NCBI RefSeq assembly: GCF_000250655.1
Contig: NC_016935.1
Location: 3,118,001-3,182,000, forward strand
DNA length: 64,000 nt
Direction: 5' to 3'
DNA from: Paenibacillus mucilaginosus 3016
Lineage (GTDB): Bacteria > Bacillota > Bacilli > Paenibacillales > NBRC-103111
Both the position numbers and the translations under genes were made by a program. Positions 1 to 8,047 of this stretch are shown here, piece by piece (within the stretch, counting starts at the first letter, position 1; every line of letters starts with the position of its first letter). The notes beneath the pieces are model-generated. The model searched no databases and had not been told where the DNA came from. It was given only the letters and a program-made list of their open reading frames with translations.

Positions 1-41
1 TCCGCACGGGTCGGGTTATCCGCTGCGCCTTAACATAGACC

Positions 42-72
42 AAAGCCTGCCCCGTGAAGGGAGCAGGCTTTT
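42..72. terminator. Hairpin, probable terminator at left edge
   Basis: AAAGCCTGC and GCAGGCTTT form a 9-bp stem around a 13-base loop, with a short T run on the plus side. It lies just beyond the stop of the RCC1-repeat gene (minus strand) and may serve that gene, a plus-strand gene outside the window, or both. The T tract is short in both directions, so efficiency is uncertain. Confidence 0.55.
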
Positions 73-79
73 GGGCGTT

Positions 80-1228
80 CTACTTTGTTCTGAAGTCGAC
101 CTGAAGCGGCTTGGGGTGAAAGGTCGCAGAAGTATCGATGCCCCACATCCACAGCGTGCCATCTTTTTTGACGGCCGTATCCGCGTCAACTCCGTGGCGA
201 TCGTCGTTGACGGACACGGACACAACGTCCGACAAACCCTCAACCGGGAAGAGTTCCTTCCATTCATCCGGATGTTCCCCGCCCAGGGCTCCCATTCTTA
301 GGGTGAAATAGCCCAACCCCCAGACGGACCCATCCTTCTTCACGAACAGGGCGTGCTTACCGCCGTTATCCAAATCCGTCACTTCGGATAAACCGGGCAG
401 CTGATAGGGGGAGACCGCGGTATCAAAACTGTTTTTTTGTTTGGTCGCAACCATGCCGGTTCCCCATACCCAGACGGTGCCGTCCTTGGACAGAGCGGAG
501 TCGGTATCGAGCTTCACGATCCCTTTCAGTTCTTTGATTTGCTTGGCGGTGGACGCGAGAATCAAGTTTTCATTCATAGTGAAGCCGTATTGACTCTTGG
601 GATAGTCGATGATCCAGACGGTTCCGTCCTCACGCAGGAAGGACACCCCCGTGGATCCGAAGGCCAGGTCCTTGATCGAATCCAGGCCTCGAAGCTGCTG
701 GGCTTTCATTAACGGGATACTGTTTCTGAACCGCCGGGAAGCCGACTCAAACATCCACACCTTCCCCTCTTGATCCACCGCTAAGCCTAGAGTGCCATGG
801 AGGATGACTTTCTGAATTCCATGCAGCCCGGGCACCTGATCACCGAGGGACACGTACACCAGCTCTTTGGTCAGGGTCGGGTCTTCCCTTTCAATCACCC
901 AGACCGTTCCGTCTTCCCTCAAAGCCACCGCCATACTGTTTCCGGAAGCTACGCTCTTTACCTTATCCAATCCTTTGCCTTTCATTAACAGCGTACGATG
1001 AAACCCCTCTTTGACTGAAATGGATTGAAGGGCCCTGCCCCATACATTCCCTTGGTCGTCGAGTGCCAGGGGATCGGCTGTGGCTTGGACAATCTTGGGC
1101 TGAGCTGCTTCTGTACGGGCGGCGGCTTGGACGTAAGAGGACGTCCCGGCAGGGAGGACGAATATGGCAGCCGCTGTTATTACAGCAGAGTAACGCAGCA
1201 GCCGGCTCTTGAGCAAACCAGTTTTCAT
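80..1228 (-). CDS. Secreted RCC1-repeat (beta-propeller) protein
   Basis: 382 aa. An N-terminal signal peptide is visible (basic KSRLLR, a hydrophobic stretch to about residue 28, then an Ala-rich cleavage region). The rest consists of about seven degenerate repeats, each with a D-G-x-V/L-W signature (DGTVWVIE, EGKVWMFE, DGTVWIID, DGTVWVWG, DGSVWGLG, DGTLWMWG), typical of RCC1/alpha-tubulin-suppressor propellers. Bacterial members are exported and usually have unknown ligands; no enzyme domain is attached. It is transcribed alone and away from the MOSC gene side of the window, with 208 bp upstream. The fold assignment is good; the function is unknown. Confidence 0.8.
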   Translation of the reverse strand: MKTGLLKSRLLRYSAVITAAAIFVLPAGTSSYVQAAARTEAAQPKIVQATADPLALDDQGNVWGRALQSISVKEGFHRTLLMKGKGLDKVKSVASGNSMAVALREDGTVWVIEREDPTLTKELVYVSLGDQVPGLHGIQKVILHGTLGLAVDQEGKVWMFESASRRFRNSIPLMKAQQLRGLDSIKDLAFGSTGVSFLREDGTVWIIDYPKSQYGFTMNENLILASTAKQIKELKGIVKLDTDSALSKDGTVWVWGTGMVATKQKNSFDTAVSPYQLPGLSEVTDLDNGGKHALFVKKDGSVWGLGYFTLRMGALGGEHPDEWKELFPVEGLSDVVSVSVNDDRHGVDADTAVKKDGTLWMWGIDTSATFHPKPLQVDFRTK

Positions 1229-1436
1229 GCAGGTACCTCCGTTTACAATGAATTAGAAAACCATTTAATTCCATATAAGTAAACGGAAGTAAATAGGGAA
1301 ATGTTTCAGCTTCAGCCTATTTTGTAAAGCAGCCCATGATATAGACGTTTGGCCCCCGCGGCAGGAGCAGAGGACAAGGCATCCACCCGAGCCGCGGGAG
1401 GCACGAATCACCGCACGTTTCTGTTAAAAATAGCGT

Positions 1437-2021
1437 CTACACCCGGTCCAGCGGCCGGTGGGGCAGGGGAGGCAGCTCCGCCGTGATCGCATCCCCGGGA
1501 CGGATGGGACCGCCGGCAAGCACAACCGCCATGATCCCGGCCTTCCGGACCAGGCTGCCGTCCGGCCCCTGCTCCAGCACCTGATCCTTCAGTCCGGGCA
1601 TGAACCGGTCGAGCTGCGGGCAGGGGTTGCGCAGGCCGGTCACCTCGATCACCGCTTCGCTCCCGATCCGCAGCAGGGTGCCTGCCGGGAGCCCCAGCAG
1701 GTCGATGCCGCGCGTAGTGACATTTTCGCCCATCTCGCCGGCCCCTACGGGGTAGCCCTTGGCCCGAAGTTCATCATGAAGCTCCGCATGAATCAGGTGC
1801 ACCTGCCGCAGGTTCGGCTGGGTCGGATCCTGCGCGACCCGGGACCGGTGCTTGACGGTGGCCCCTTGATGAGCGTCTCCCTCGACGCCGAGCCCGGCGA
1901 CCAGCCGGATCTGTTCCTCGCTTCGCTTGCTGAACGTGTGTCCCTCGCTGCGGCTGACCGCTGTCACCAGGCCTCTGACGACCTGTTGATCCGCTTCCCT
2001 CTGAACGACATTCATCGGCAT
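1437..2021 (-). CDS. MOSC domain-containing protein
   Basis: 194 aa. A single MOSC domain (molybdenum cofactor sulfurase C-terminal fold) spans most of the protein. Visible signatures are GVEGDAHQG near residue 47, the GENVTTRGIDLLGL block near 104, and GLRNPCPQLDRF with the conserved Cys that in the family contacts sulfur or the molybdenum cofactor. Stand-alone MOSC proteins of this length (YiiM-like) act on metal-sulfur cofactors or detoxify N-hydroxylated compounds. The substrate cannot be told from sequence. It is divergent from the glycosyltransferase gene, with about 190 bp between them. Confidence 0.85.
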   Translation of the reverse strand: MPMNVVQREADQQVVRGLVTAVSRSEGHTFSKRSEEQIRLVAGLGVEGDAHQGATVKHRSRVAQDPTQPNLRQVHLIHAELHDELRAKGYPVGAGEMGENVTTRGIDLLGLPAGTLLRIGSEAVIEVTGLRNPCPQLDRFMPGLKDQVLEQGPDGSLVRKAGIMAVVLAGGPIRPGDAITAELPPLPHRPLDRV

Positions 2022-2209
2022 GCCTCCCGGCCCCCATTCGTAACGACTTCGTCCGAAACAGGGTTAGAATAGATTTCCAATTCGAGGTTATCACCCGGAT
2101 CCGGTGGTGGCAAGCACCTATTTTGCCCCGGCTAGGGCGCATACAGCTACCCGGTGTGCAGGTACCGCATACACTGAAAGCATATGGACAAAAGGGAGTT
2201 GTTGCGTCA

Positions 2210-3208
2210 GTGGCTGTCATCATTTACCCCAAGACTCTCAGCTGGAATTATATGAAGCAGCGGCCGCAGCAGCTCATGACCCATCTGGGCAGGCTCGGGC
2301 ACCGGGTATTCTTCGAGAACCTCGCTCCGCTCGAGGTGCAGTTCCGGGAAGTGGAGCCGAACGTATTCTTGTTCAATGATACGCAGAGGCTGATCGGGCA
2401 GGTGCTGCCGGATCTGAGACGCACCGAGAGAGTCGTCGTGTGGACGACATGGGCCAAGCAGCGCACCCGCATTCCTCTTTTCCGTCCGAACGGGGTGATC
2501 TACGACTGCTGCGACGAATTCCCGCAGTGGGCGAAGTACGAAGCGCCGATGGTGGCTTATGCCGACCATGTCGTCTGCAGCGCGGAAGTGATCCGGCAGC
2601 GAATGGAGCTCGCCTATCCGGGTCAAGACATCACACTGATCCGCAATGCCGCCGATGAGCGGTTCCTGGCCCGCGATCCGCTGCCCCGGCCGGCTGATCT
2701 GCCGCCGGGCCCGGTCGTCGGGTACATCGGCGCCTGGGCCTACTGGGTCGACCATCCGCTGATGATGGCGATGGCCCGGTGGTTCCCGCACGTGCAGTTC
2801 GTCTCCATCGGGGCGGCTTACGGCGATGTGCCGTCCTATGACGACTATCCGAACGTGCATGTGCTCGGGGAGAAGCCGCACGACGCGCTGCCCGCTTATC
2901 TGCAGCACTTCCAAGTCGCGATCATTCCGTTCCGCTATCATCCGATTACGCTGGCCACCAATCCCGTCAAGGCTTACGAATATCTCGCCGGCGGCGCCCG
3001 CGTCCTCTCCACGGCGCTGCCCGAGTGCATCGCCATGAACCCGCATGTCGTCACGGCAACGACGCATGAAGACTTTGGCTGGAAGCTCCACAAGCTGCTC
3101 AGCGAAGCGGATTCCCCCGATGCGGTGGAGCAGCGGCGCGCTTATGCGTATCGCAACCGTTGGGAAGAGCGGGCGCTCCAGGCGGATGCCATTATCCGAT
3201 CGTTGTAA
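2210..3208 (+). CDS. Glycosyltransferase, GT-B fold (group 1-like)
   Basis: 332 aa from the chosen GTG start, which has AAAGGGAG 11 bases upstream; an in-frame ATG at 2123 would add 29 residues lacking any domain and has no ribosome site. The start VAVIIYPKTLSWNYMKQRPQ, the central WxxWAKQRTRIP region, and the C-terminal NPVKAYEYLAGGARVLST nucleotide-sugar binding block fit GT-B glycosyltransferases of the group 1/GT4 type. Acceptor and sugar donor are unknown. Downstream small proteins and a DUF1796 peptidase-like gene run in the same direction, so it may decorate a surface or spore structure (inference). Confidence 0.8.
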   Translation: MAVIIYPKTLSWNYMKQRPQQLMTHLGRLGHRVFFENLAPLEVQFREVEPNVFLFNDTQRLIGQVLPDLRRTERVVVWTTWAKQRTRIPLFRPNGVIYDCCDEFPQWAKYEAPMVAYADHVVCSAEVIRQRMELAYPGQDITLIRNAADERFLARDPLPRPADLPPGPVVGYIGAWAYWVDHPLMMAMARWFPHVQFVSIGAAYGDVPSYDDYPNVHVLGEKPHDALPAYLQHFQVAIIPFRYHPITLATNPVKAYEYLAGGARVLSTALPECIAMNPHVVTATTHEDFGWKLHKLLSEADSPDAVEQRRAYAYRNRWEERALQADAIIRSL

Positions 3209-3345
3209 GCAGGGGATCTCGAAGGGTACAAGGCGCTGCGACCGGAACCGACAAAGAGGGCCGTGCCAGCAAGCAGCCGGCCCCCCCTTTGCAGCTCGTG
3301 CTTGCATACAGCAGTTGGTCGGAGGTGCCGGCATGCGCCGGCTGT

Positions 3346-3399
3346 AAGGGCCGCGGGGGCCGGTCGCAAGCCTCGCAGGGGACCGCATGTGCCCTTTTT
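3346..3399 (+). terminator. Probable terminator after the glycosyltransferase
   Basis: AAGGGC (3346) pairs with GCCCTT (3391), with an inner CGGTC/GACCG stem, followed by a run of T. It separates the glycosyltransferase gene from the coiled-coil gene, suggesting separate transcription units. Confidence 0.55.
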
Positions 3400-3487
3400 G
3401 TCATGATGCCCTCACGCGACTCTATCAATCTCTCATACATTGTTATGCACCACTTATTCCCAGTAGCAGAAGGGAGTTTTGCATATC

Positions 3488-3910
3488 ATGTGTTTCTTTT
3501 GCTGGAAGCCAAGCAGAGAGCTGGAGAGAAGGGTGCGCCGGCTCGAAGTGGAGTTCGAAGCATTCCGCGAGCTCACGGCCGGGGAGATTCAGCGCCTTGA
3601 GCAGGAGCAGCTGGCCCTGAAAGCGGAAGTGACAACGCTCCGCGGCGAGCTGCTGGAGCTGGAAGGGCAGTGGATCGCCCTGACAGCCGAGGTCGCCGAA
3701 CTGCGCGAGCAGGTGGAGACCGGGCTGTTCCCGCAGCCGGAACTGCGCGCGTTCCTCGAATCGAAGCTCGGCGATACCGTCTCCATTACGCTGCCTGACG
3801 CGTCGCTGCAGGGCGTGGTGATTACGGTAGGCGTTGACGCCGTTCAGATCCGGGAAGCGTCCGGCGAGCTGGTGACCATTCCTCTGGCGCAGATCACGGC
3901 CGTGCAGTAA
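3488..3910 (+). CDS. Coiled-coil protein with Sm-like C-terminal domain
   Basis: 140 aa from ATG 3488 (AGAAGGGAG about 11 bases upstream; a TTG at 3479 is an alternative adding three residues). After a CFFCW motif, residues about 8-75 form a heptad-rich, Glu/Leu-rich coiled coil. The last 50 residues (GDTVSITLPDASLQGVVITV, then an IPLAQI strand) resemble a small Sm-like/DUF2642-type barrel and are related to the product of the next gene. Such domains are common in spore coat proteins of bacilli. 21 bp separates it from the next gene, so they are probably co-transcribed. The exact role is not recognised. Confidence 0.6.
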   Translation: MCFFCWKPSRELERRVRRLEVEFEAFRELTAGEIQRLEQEQLALKAEVTTLRGELLELEGQWIALTAEVAELREQVETGLFPQPELRAFLESKLGDTVSITLPDASLQGVVITVGVDAVQIREASGELVTIPLAQITAVQ

Positions 3911-3931
3911 CCAAGGAGAGGAGAGATCGTC

Positions 3932-4129
3932 ATGAATTTCAAGCAGATGCTATCGGCTTTCATTGGCAGTGAAGTGGAAGTGCTGGTGCCCGGTGAGCTG
4001 TTTACCGGTGAATTGCTCGCGGTAACCGGCTCCCGGATCACGATCAAGGTGGCGCCGGTGATCTATGGCCCTCCCGGGGACGAGGCGGTTATTCCGTTCC
4101 GTTCAATCCAGTTTGTCCGCGTCGTATAA
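3932..4129 (+). CDS. Small Sm-like barrel (DUF2642-type) protein
   Basis: 65 aa. The product is essentially one small beta barrel (FIGSEVEVLVPGELFTGELL, a TIKVAP strand, and a closing IPFRSIQFVRVV strand) like the C-terminus of the preceding coiled-coil protein. AGGAGAGGAG lies just upstream of the ATG. DUF2642-like proteins are often associated with the spore surface in Bacillales. That role is inference from family and neighbours. Confidence 0.6.
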   Translation: MNFKQMLSAFIGSEVEVLVPGELFTGELLAVTGSRITIKVAPVIYGPPGDEAVIPFRSIQFVRVV

Positions 4130-4182
4130 GCGATGAACCCCTAAACGGGAATTATCTCAGCATATAGAAGGGAGTGAAATCC

Positions 4183-4647
4183 ATGCGCTGGAGTACTGCT
4201 TCCCGAAGCTATGATGTCGTGATCTCGCTGGGGTCCAACTGCCAGCCCGCCTATCAGCTCCGGAGGCTGAAGCTGCGGCTGGCCACCTATCCGTTCGACT
4301 GGTTTTATTTCTCGAATACCGCAGAGGTGACGAAGGTCCTGCAGACGGAGTTCGCCGAGTTCATGCGTCTGGAGAATCTGGAGCCGGGCCGGCCGAGCCG
4401 CGTGACGACCCTCGTGCGCGACAGCCGCACCACCTGCTGGTCGTATCATGATTTTCCCCTGCCGACTGAGCCGGGCCAGGATCCGCTGTACGGGTATCCG
4501 GAGTTCCGTGCGAAGCTGGACCGCCGGATTGACCGCTTCCTCCGCACCGCCCGCAGCGGCAGACGCATCCTGTTCATCCGCAATCTGGTCCGCAGGGAGG
4601 AGGCTCTTCCCCTCAAACAAGCGCTCGATGCGCTGACAGCTCCCTGA
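4183..4647 (+). pseudogene. DUF1796 putative cysteine peptidase, 5' fragment (cut by IS)
   Basis: Encodes the first 154 residues of a DUF1796-family protein: the opening YDVVISLGSNCQPAYQLRR contains the conserved Cys, followed by YPFDWFYF. ATG 4183 has AGAAGGGAG 8 bases upstream (GTG 4174 is an alternative). The frame stops at a TGA that is the first three bases of the inserted IS element. Removing the element and one copy of the CCC target duplication joins this fragment in frame to the 3' fragment at 6315, giving a 211-residue protein with no other lesion. The gene was therefore whole before insertion and the disruption looks recent. Family function is poorly known. Confidence 0.85.
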
Positions 4648-4670
4648 TACGCTCCCCATACGGTAGACAG
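4645..4670 (+). repeat. IS left inverted repeat
   Basis: 26 bp starting TGATACGCTCCCC and ending GTAGACAG. It matches the reverse complement of 6286-6311 at 18 of 26 positions, including the last eight bases and the terminal TGA. Confidence 0.85.
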
Positions 4671-4712
4671 GTGAAATAATAAAAAACCTGTTACTGTAAG
4701 GGGAGCTTTTTC

Positions 4713-5390
4713 ATGTCTAAAGAAAAATACTGTGCTACGGAGAAACTTGCTATCCTTGAAGAAGTTTCAAGTGGAAAAATTGGTTTTATCGCTGCAACCA
4801 AAAGATACGGTATGAATAAAACAACTTTAATGAAATGGCAGCGTCGTTATAAGCTATATGGGTATGAAGGACTGGAAAGAAGTACTCGCAATCGAAGTTA
4901 CAGCGCTGAGCTGAAGCTTCAAGCGGTGAAAGATTATGTAGAGGGTGGATTGTCAAAATACCGGATCATCGACAAATACAGGATCTCAAGTACAACGCAG
5001 CTTTCTAACTGGATTAAGAAGTATAATGGTCATAGCAGCTTAAAAGCCTACAAAGGGGAAGCACAAGCTATGACAAAGGGTCGCTCTACTACGTGGGATG
5101 AGAGGATCGATATCGTCCACTATTGCCTGGCACATCAGCATGACTATCATAAGACAGCTGGCCAGTTTCAGGTCTCCTACCAGCAAGTATATCAATGGGT
5201 GAAGAAATTCGAAGCCGGCGGTGCGGATGCTTTAAAGGATGGCCGGGGGCGAAAGAAGGCGCCGGAAGAGATGACGGAGGCAGATCGCCAGAAGCTCGAG
5301 ATGAAGAAGATGGAATACGAAATGGAGAGGCTTCGGGCGGAGAATGCATTTCTAAAAAAGTTACGGGAAATCCAAAGGAGGCGAAGCTAA
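4713..5390 (+). CDS. IS3-family transposase OrfA (helix-turn-helix)
   Basis: 225 aa, longer than the usual OrfA. It contains consecutive helix-turn-helix units: residues about 8-55 (EKLAILEEVSSGKIGFIAAT), about 65-105 (AELKLQAVKDYVEGGLSKYR) and about 125-170 (IVHYCLAHQHDYHKTAGQFQ). A leucine-zipper-like stretch follows (MEYEMERLRAENAFLKKLRE), which in this family mediates OrfA/OrfAB contacts. It binds the IS ends and, when expressed alone, usually limits transposition. The start at 4713 follows TAAGGGGAGC. A frameshift heptamer near its 3' end allows fusion to OrfB. Confidence 0.9.
   Translation: MSKEKYCATEKLAILEEVSSGKIGFIAATKRYGMNKTTLMKWQRRYKLYGYEGLERSTRNRSYSAELKLQAVKDYVEGGLSKYRIIDKYRISSTTQLSNWIKKYNGHSSLKAYKGEAQAMTKGRSTTWDERIDIVHYCLAHQHDYHKTAGQFQVSYQQVYQWVKKFEAGGADALKDGRGRKKAPEEMTEADRQKLEMKKMEYEMERLRAENAFLKKLREIQRRRS
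5354..5360 (+). promoter_or_regulatory. Programmed -1 frameshift site (A AAA AAG)
   Basis: The heptamer is phased as A-AAA-AAG in the OrfA frame, the canonical -1 slippage site of IS3 elements. A shift here continues into the OrfB frame (VTGNPKEAKL onward) and gives an OrfAB fusion of about 518 residues. OrfB has no good start codon of its own, so fusion is the likely way the transposase is made. Confidence 0.88.
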
Positions 5391-6268
5391 GCCAATATCG
5401 CCAAGAGAACGTCTACCTTGCCATCCAAGCGCTTCAGGAAGAGGAGTCGATCAGCATTCAACTTCTGTGTGAAGTCGCAGGAGTTGCACGCTCAAGCTAT
5501 TACAAATGGTTAAACCGCAAACCCAGCTCTCGTGAGCAGGAGAATGAGCGGCTGACAAAGATGATGATGTCCATATATGAAAAAGTAGAGAAAACCTTTG
5601 GGTACCGCCAATTAACACTCCACATGCGCAAGGAAACCGGACAGACGATTAACCATAAACGCGTGTACCGGCTGATGAAAGTCAAGGGAATCCAGTCGGT
5701 CATCCGCAGGAAGAGAAAGAAATACCCTCATTCTACTCCCCAGCACGTGGCCGAGAATGTGCTGAATCGTAATTTCCAAGCAGCTGAACCCAATGAGAAA
5801 TGGGTAACGGATGTAACAGAATTTAAATACGGCAACGGTCAGAAAGCGTATTTAAGCGCGATTCTCGATCTTCATGATAAATCCATCGTCTCCAGAGTAG
5901 TGGGGCATTCCAACAACAACCCACTTGTTTTCGAGACGTTGAAGCAAGCCTTGCAAGCAGCTCCAGGAAGCAAACCAATGCTTCATAGTGACAGAGGATT
6001 TCAATACACTTCACTTGACTTCAAAAAGCTTTTGGACGATAACGAACTGACTCAAAGTATGTCCCGGGTTGGGCGGTGTATCGATAACGGGCCGATGGAA
6101 TCCTTCTGGGGGACCTTAAAATGCGAGAAGTATTATCTACACACTTACCAAACCTTTGAGGAGCTTGAGAGAGACATTCTGGCTTACATCGATTTTTACA
6201 ATAACGAACGATTACAAGCAAAACTAAACGGCCTCAGTCCAATGGAATACAGGACCAAGGCCGCTTAA
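5360..6268 (+). CDS. IS3-family transposase OrfB, DDE integrase core
   Basis: About 302 residues when read after the -1 shift at 5354-5360. It has the HTH_21 region (FGYRQLTLHMRKETG and NHKRVYRLMK) and then an rve integrase core. The DDE residues are visible in EKWVTDVTEF, MLHSDRGFQYTS and NGPMESFWGTLKCE, and the C-terminal block YIDFYNNERLQAKLNGLSP is complete. No stop or missing catalytic residue is seen, so the protein looks active. It catalyses strand transfer of the IS ends as a fusion with OrfA. Confidence 0.92.
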   Translation, partial: VTGNPKEAKLSQYRQENVYLAIQALQEEESISIQLLCEVAGVARSSYYKWLNRKPSSREQENERLTKMMMSIYEKVEKTFGYRQLTLHMRKETGQTINHKRVYRLMKVKGIQSVIRRKRKKYPHSTPQHVAENVLNRNFQAAEPNEKWVTDVTEFKYGNGQKAYLSAILDLHDKSIVSRVVGHSNNNPLVFETLKQALQAAPGSKPMLHSDRGFQYTSLDFKKLLDDNELTQSMSRVGRCIDNGPMESFWGTLKCEKYYLHTYQTFEELERDILAYIDFYNNERLQAKLNGLSPMEYRTKAA

Positions 6269-6285
6269 GATTTTTATTTTTTGTA

Positions 6286-6311
6286 CTGTCTACTTGACGG
6301 GGGGCTGTTCA
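6286..6311 (-). repeat. IS right inverted repeat
   Basis: On the minus strand it reads TGAACAGCCCCCCG and ends AGTAGACAG, pairing with the left repeat at 4645-4670. The first base after it (6312) begins the second copy of the CCC target duplication. Confidence 0.85.
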
Positions 6312-6314
6312 CCC

Positions 6315-6488
6315 CGCGGATGCTCCCTTCTGATTGTGAACTACCATGAAGAGGCGTCCGGGGTGCAGGAGGAAGAGTGGAATCTCGACGGGGTATATGC
6401 GGTGAAGATCGCCAAGGGCACCCAGTGGTACGGGGACTCCGTGGCCTGGGATATGCTGATGAAGAATGTAAGGCTGACAGGCAGGTAG
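6315..6488 (+). pseudogene. DUF1796 putative cysteine peptidase, 3' fragment
   Basis: Encodes the last 57 residues (RGCSLLIVNYHEEAS, then WNLDGVYAVKIAKG and WGD-like GDSVAWDMLMKNV) of the gene whose 5' part ends at 4644. The reading frame is uninterrupted from the base after the target duplication to a TAG at 6488. Without its own start and ribosome site it should not be translated. Confidence 0.82.
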
Positions 6489-6506
6489 CCGATGACAGTA
6501 AAAAGA

Positions 6507-6543
6507 AAAGGGCTGCTGCGCTTCGTGTGCAGCGGCTTCTTTG
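6507..6543 (+). terminator. Probable terminator of the DUF1796 unit
   Basis: GGCTGCTGC pairs with GCAGCGGCT across a CTTCGT-type loop, with an A-rich 5' side and CTTTG 3' side. The T tract is weak. Confidence 0.45.
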
Positions 6544-6814
6544 AATTTCAGTGAATGAACCCCCGCAGCAGTCCGTTTTCGTCATCTGCCTTACCACATA
6601 CTTTCTTACCATGGGCAGCCCATACAATCACCTCTGCCTGCGGCAGGGGAGGTTCCGTCTGTCTGTGGTACTACCTCCGTCCAGGCCAGACGCTGGCGGG
6701 CGCTGTACTGTACTTATCCCCCCCCCCCCGGGTCTCTGGCGCATAATTCCAGCGTACTCAGGGCATTTTATCCCTCGTAATCCTAACATGCATATGCGGG
6801 AGGAGCCCGAAGCA
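6544..6814. other. Non-coding stretch with a 12-C homopolymer
   Basis: No gene is supported between the terminator and the DHH gene. An open frame runs through it in phase with the DHH gene from 6551, but it has no domain and no ribosome site. A run of 12 C lies at 6718-6729, about 86 bp before the DHH start. Confidence 0.5.
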
Positions 6815-8014
6815 ATGTACTATCTCTATACCCATAACGATCTCGACGGGCTGGGCTGCGGCATTCTGGCCAAGTGCGCGTTCGGCGACAAGGTGGAGAT
6901 CCGCTACAATTCCATCGCCGGGCTGAACACGCAGGTGGAACGGTTCCTCGAGCGGGCGAAGAAGAAGAAACACCTGTTCATTACGGACCTGGCGGTCAAC
7001 GAGGCCAATGAGCAGCGGATCGAAGACTTCGTGAAGAGCGGGGGCAAGGTGAAGCTTATCGATCACCACAAATCCTCGCTTCACCTGAACCGTCACCCCT
7101 GGGCGCTCGTGGAGGTGGCATATGACGACGGGCGGCTGGCTTCGGCAACCTCGCTGTTCTATGACTATCTGCTGAAGGGCCGGCTGCTGAAGCCGAGTCC
7201 TGCCATTGAAGAATTCGTGGAGCTTGTCCGCCTGTACGATACCTGGGAATGGGACGAGGCCGGGAACCTGGAGGCGAAGCGGCTCAGCGACCTGTTCTCC
7301 ATGCTGTCCCTGGAGGAGTTCGAAGAGCGGATGCTCGAGCGGCTGATGACCGGGGAGCCGTTCGCCTTCAGTCCGCTTGAGCTCGAGATGCTCGGGGTGG
7401 AGGAAGAGCGGATCGGCCGGTATGTGCGCCGCAAGAAGCGGGAGATCGTACAGACCTTCGTCGGCGGCCACTGTGTCGGTGTGGTGCATGCGGAGTCCTA
7501 CCACTCCGAGCTGGGCAATGAGCTGGGCAAGGAGTATCCGCACCTCGACTACATTGCGATCATGAACATGGGCGGCAAAAAGGCCAGCTTCCGCACAATC
7601 CACGACGATGTCGACGTGTCCGCCGTAGCGGGACAGTACGGGGGCGGAGGCCATGCGAAGGCCGCGGGCTGCCCGATGACCGAGGAGGTGTACCGCCACT
7701 TCGTCGCGGAGCCGTTCACCAAAGAGCCGCTGCGGATGGATGCGTTCCGCAACGAGTACAACGTCAAGGATTCGACCTACGGCACCTTGTACGAGAACGG
7801 CAAGGAGCAGCAGATGTTCATTTTCGCTTCGGGCGATGACTGGATCGTCGATGTGGAAGGGGATGAGCTTAACCGCACCTTCCCGGCATTCGAGGAAGCC
7901 GAGCGGTACGTCAAGCGGCAGTACGGCGCCTGGCTTGTGCGCGACGAGGTATACATCGCCTATCTCATGGAGCATATGAGCCACCGCAAGTCGCAGGCGC
8001 TCGTACTGATGTAG
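6815..8014 (+). CDS. DHH family phosphoesterase
   Basis: 399 aa from ATG 6815, preceded by GGGAGGAG. The DHH motifs are complete: HNDLDGLGCG at the N-terminus, FITDLAVNE near residue 60, and LIDHHKSS near 88. The C-terminal DHHA1-like part includes YGGGGHAKAAG near residue 275, a nucleotide-binding signature. Family members (NrnA, oligoribonuclease, GdpP C-terminus, RecJ-like) hydrolyse phosphodiester bonds in short oligonucleotides or cyclic nucleotides using Mn2+. The extra C-terminal segment (about residues 300-399) is not assigned. The substrate is unknown; this is a soluble protein with no PAS or membrane part. Confidence 0.85.
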   Translation: MYYLYTHNDLDGLGCGILAKCAFGDKVEIRYNSIAGLNTQVERFLERAKKKKHLFITDLAVNEANEQRIEDFVKSGGKVKLIDHHKSSLHLNRHPWALVEVAYDDGRLASATSLFYDYLLKGRLLKPSPAIEEFVELVRLYDTWEWDEAGNLEAKRLSDLFSMLSLEEFEERMLERLMTGEPFAFSPLELEMLGVEEERIGRYVRRKKREIVQTFVGGHCVGVVHAESYHSELGNELGKEYPHLDYIAIMNMGGKKASFRTIHDDVDVSAVAGQYGGGGHAKAAGCPMTEEVYRHFVAEPFTKEPLRMDAFRNEYNVKDSTYGTLYENGKEQQMFIFASGDDWIVDVEGDELNRTFPAFEEAERYVKRQYGAWLVRDEVYIAYLMEHMSHRKSQALVLM

Positions 8015-8047
8015 TTCCAAGCCGAAGGAAAAAAGGGGGCTGGCGAA

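Larger units (their letters stand above)
4645..6311 (+). mobile_element. Intact IS3-family insertion sequence (IS150-like), 1667 bp
   Basis: Ends begin TGA on the left and finish TCA on the right. The outer 26 bp form imperfect inverted repeats sharing a perfect GTAGACAG core. The flanks show CCC on both sides (4642-4644 and 6312-6314), a 3-bp target duplication usual for IS3 elements. It carries overlapping orfA and orfB with an A6G slippery heptamer, and orfB keeps an intact DDE triad, so the element looks able to move. Its coding sequence is more AT-rich than its neighbours, a sign of separate origin. It has inserted into the DUF1796 gene. Confidence 0.93.

Noticed and set aside
1229..1436. 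A separate gene between the RCC1-repeat and MOSC genes
   Set aside because: No frame with a start and ribosome site is present; the 208 bp look like the upstream region of the RCC1-repeat gene and the downstream region of the MOSC gene.
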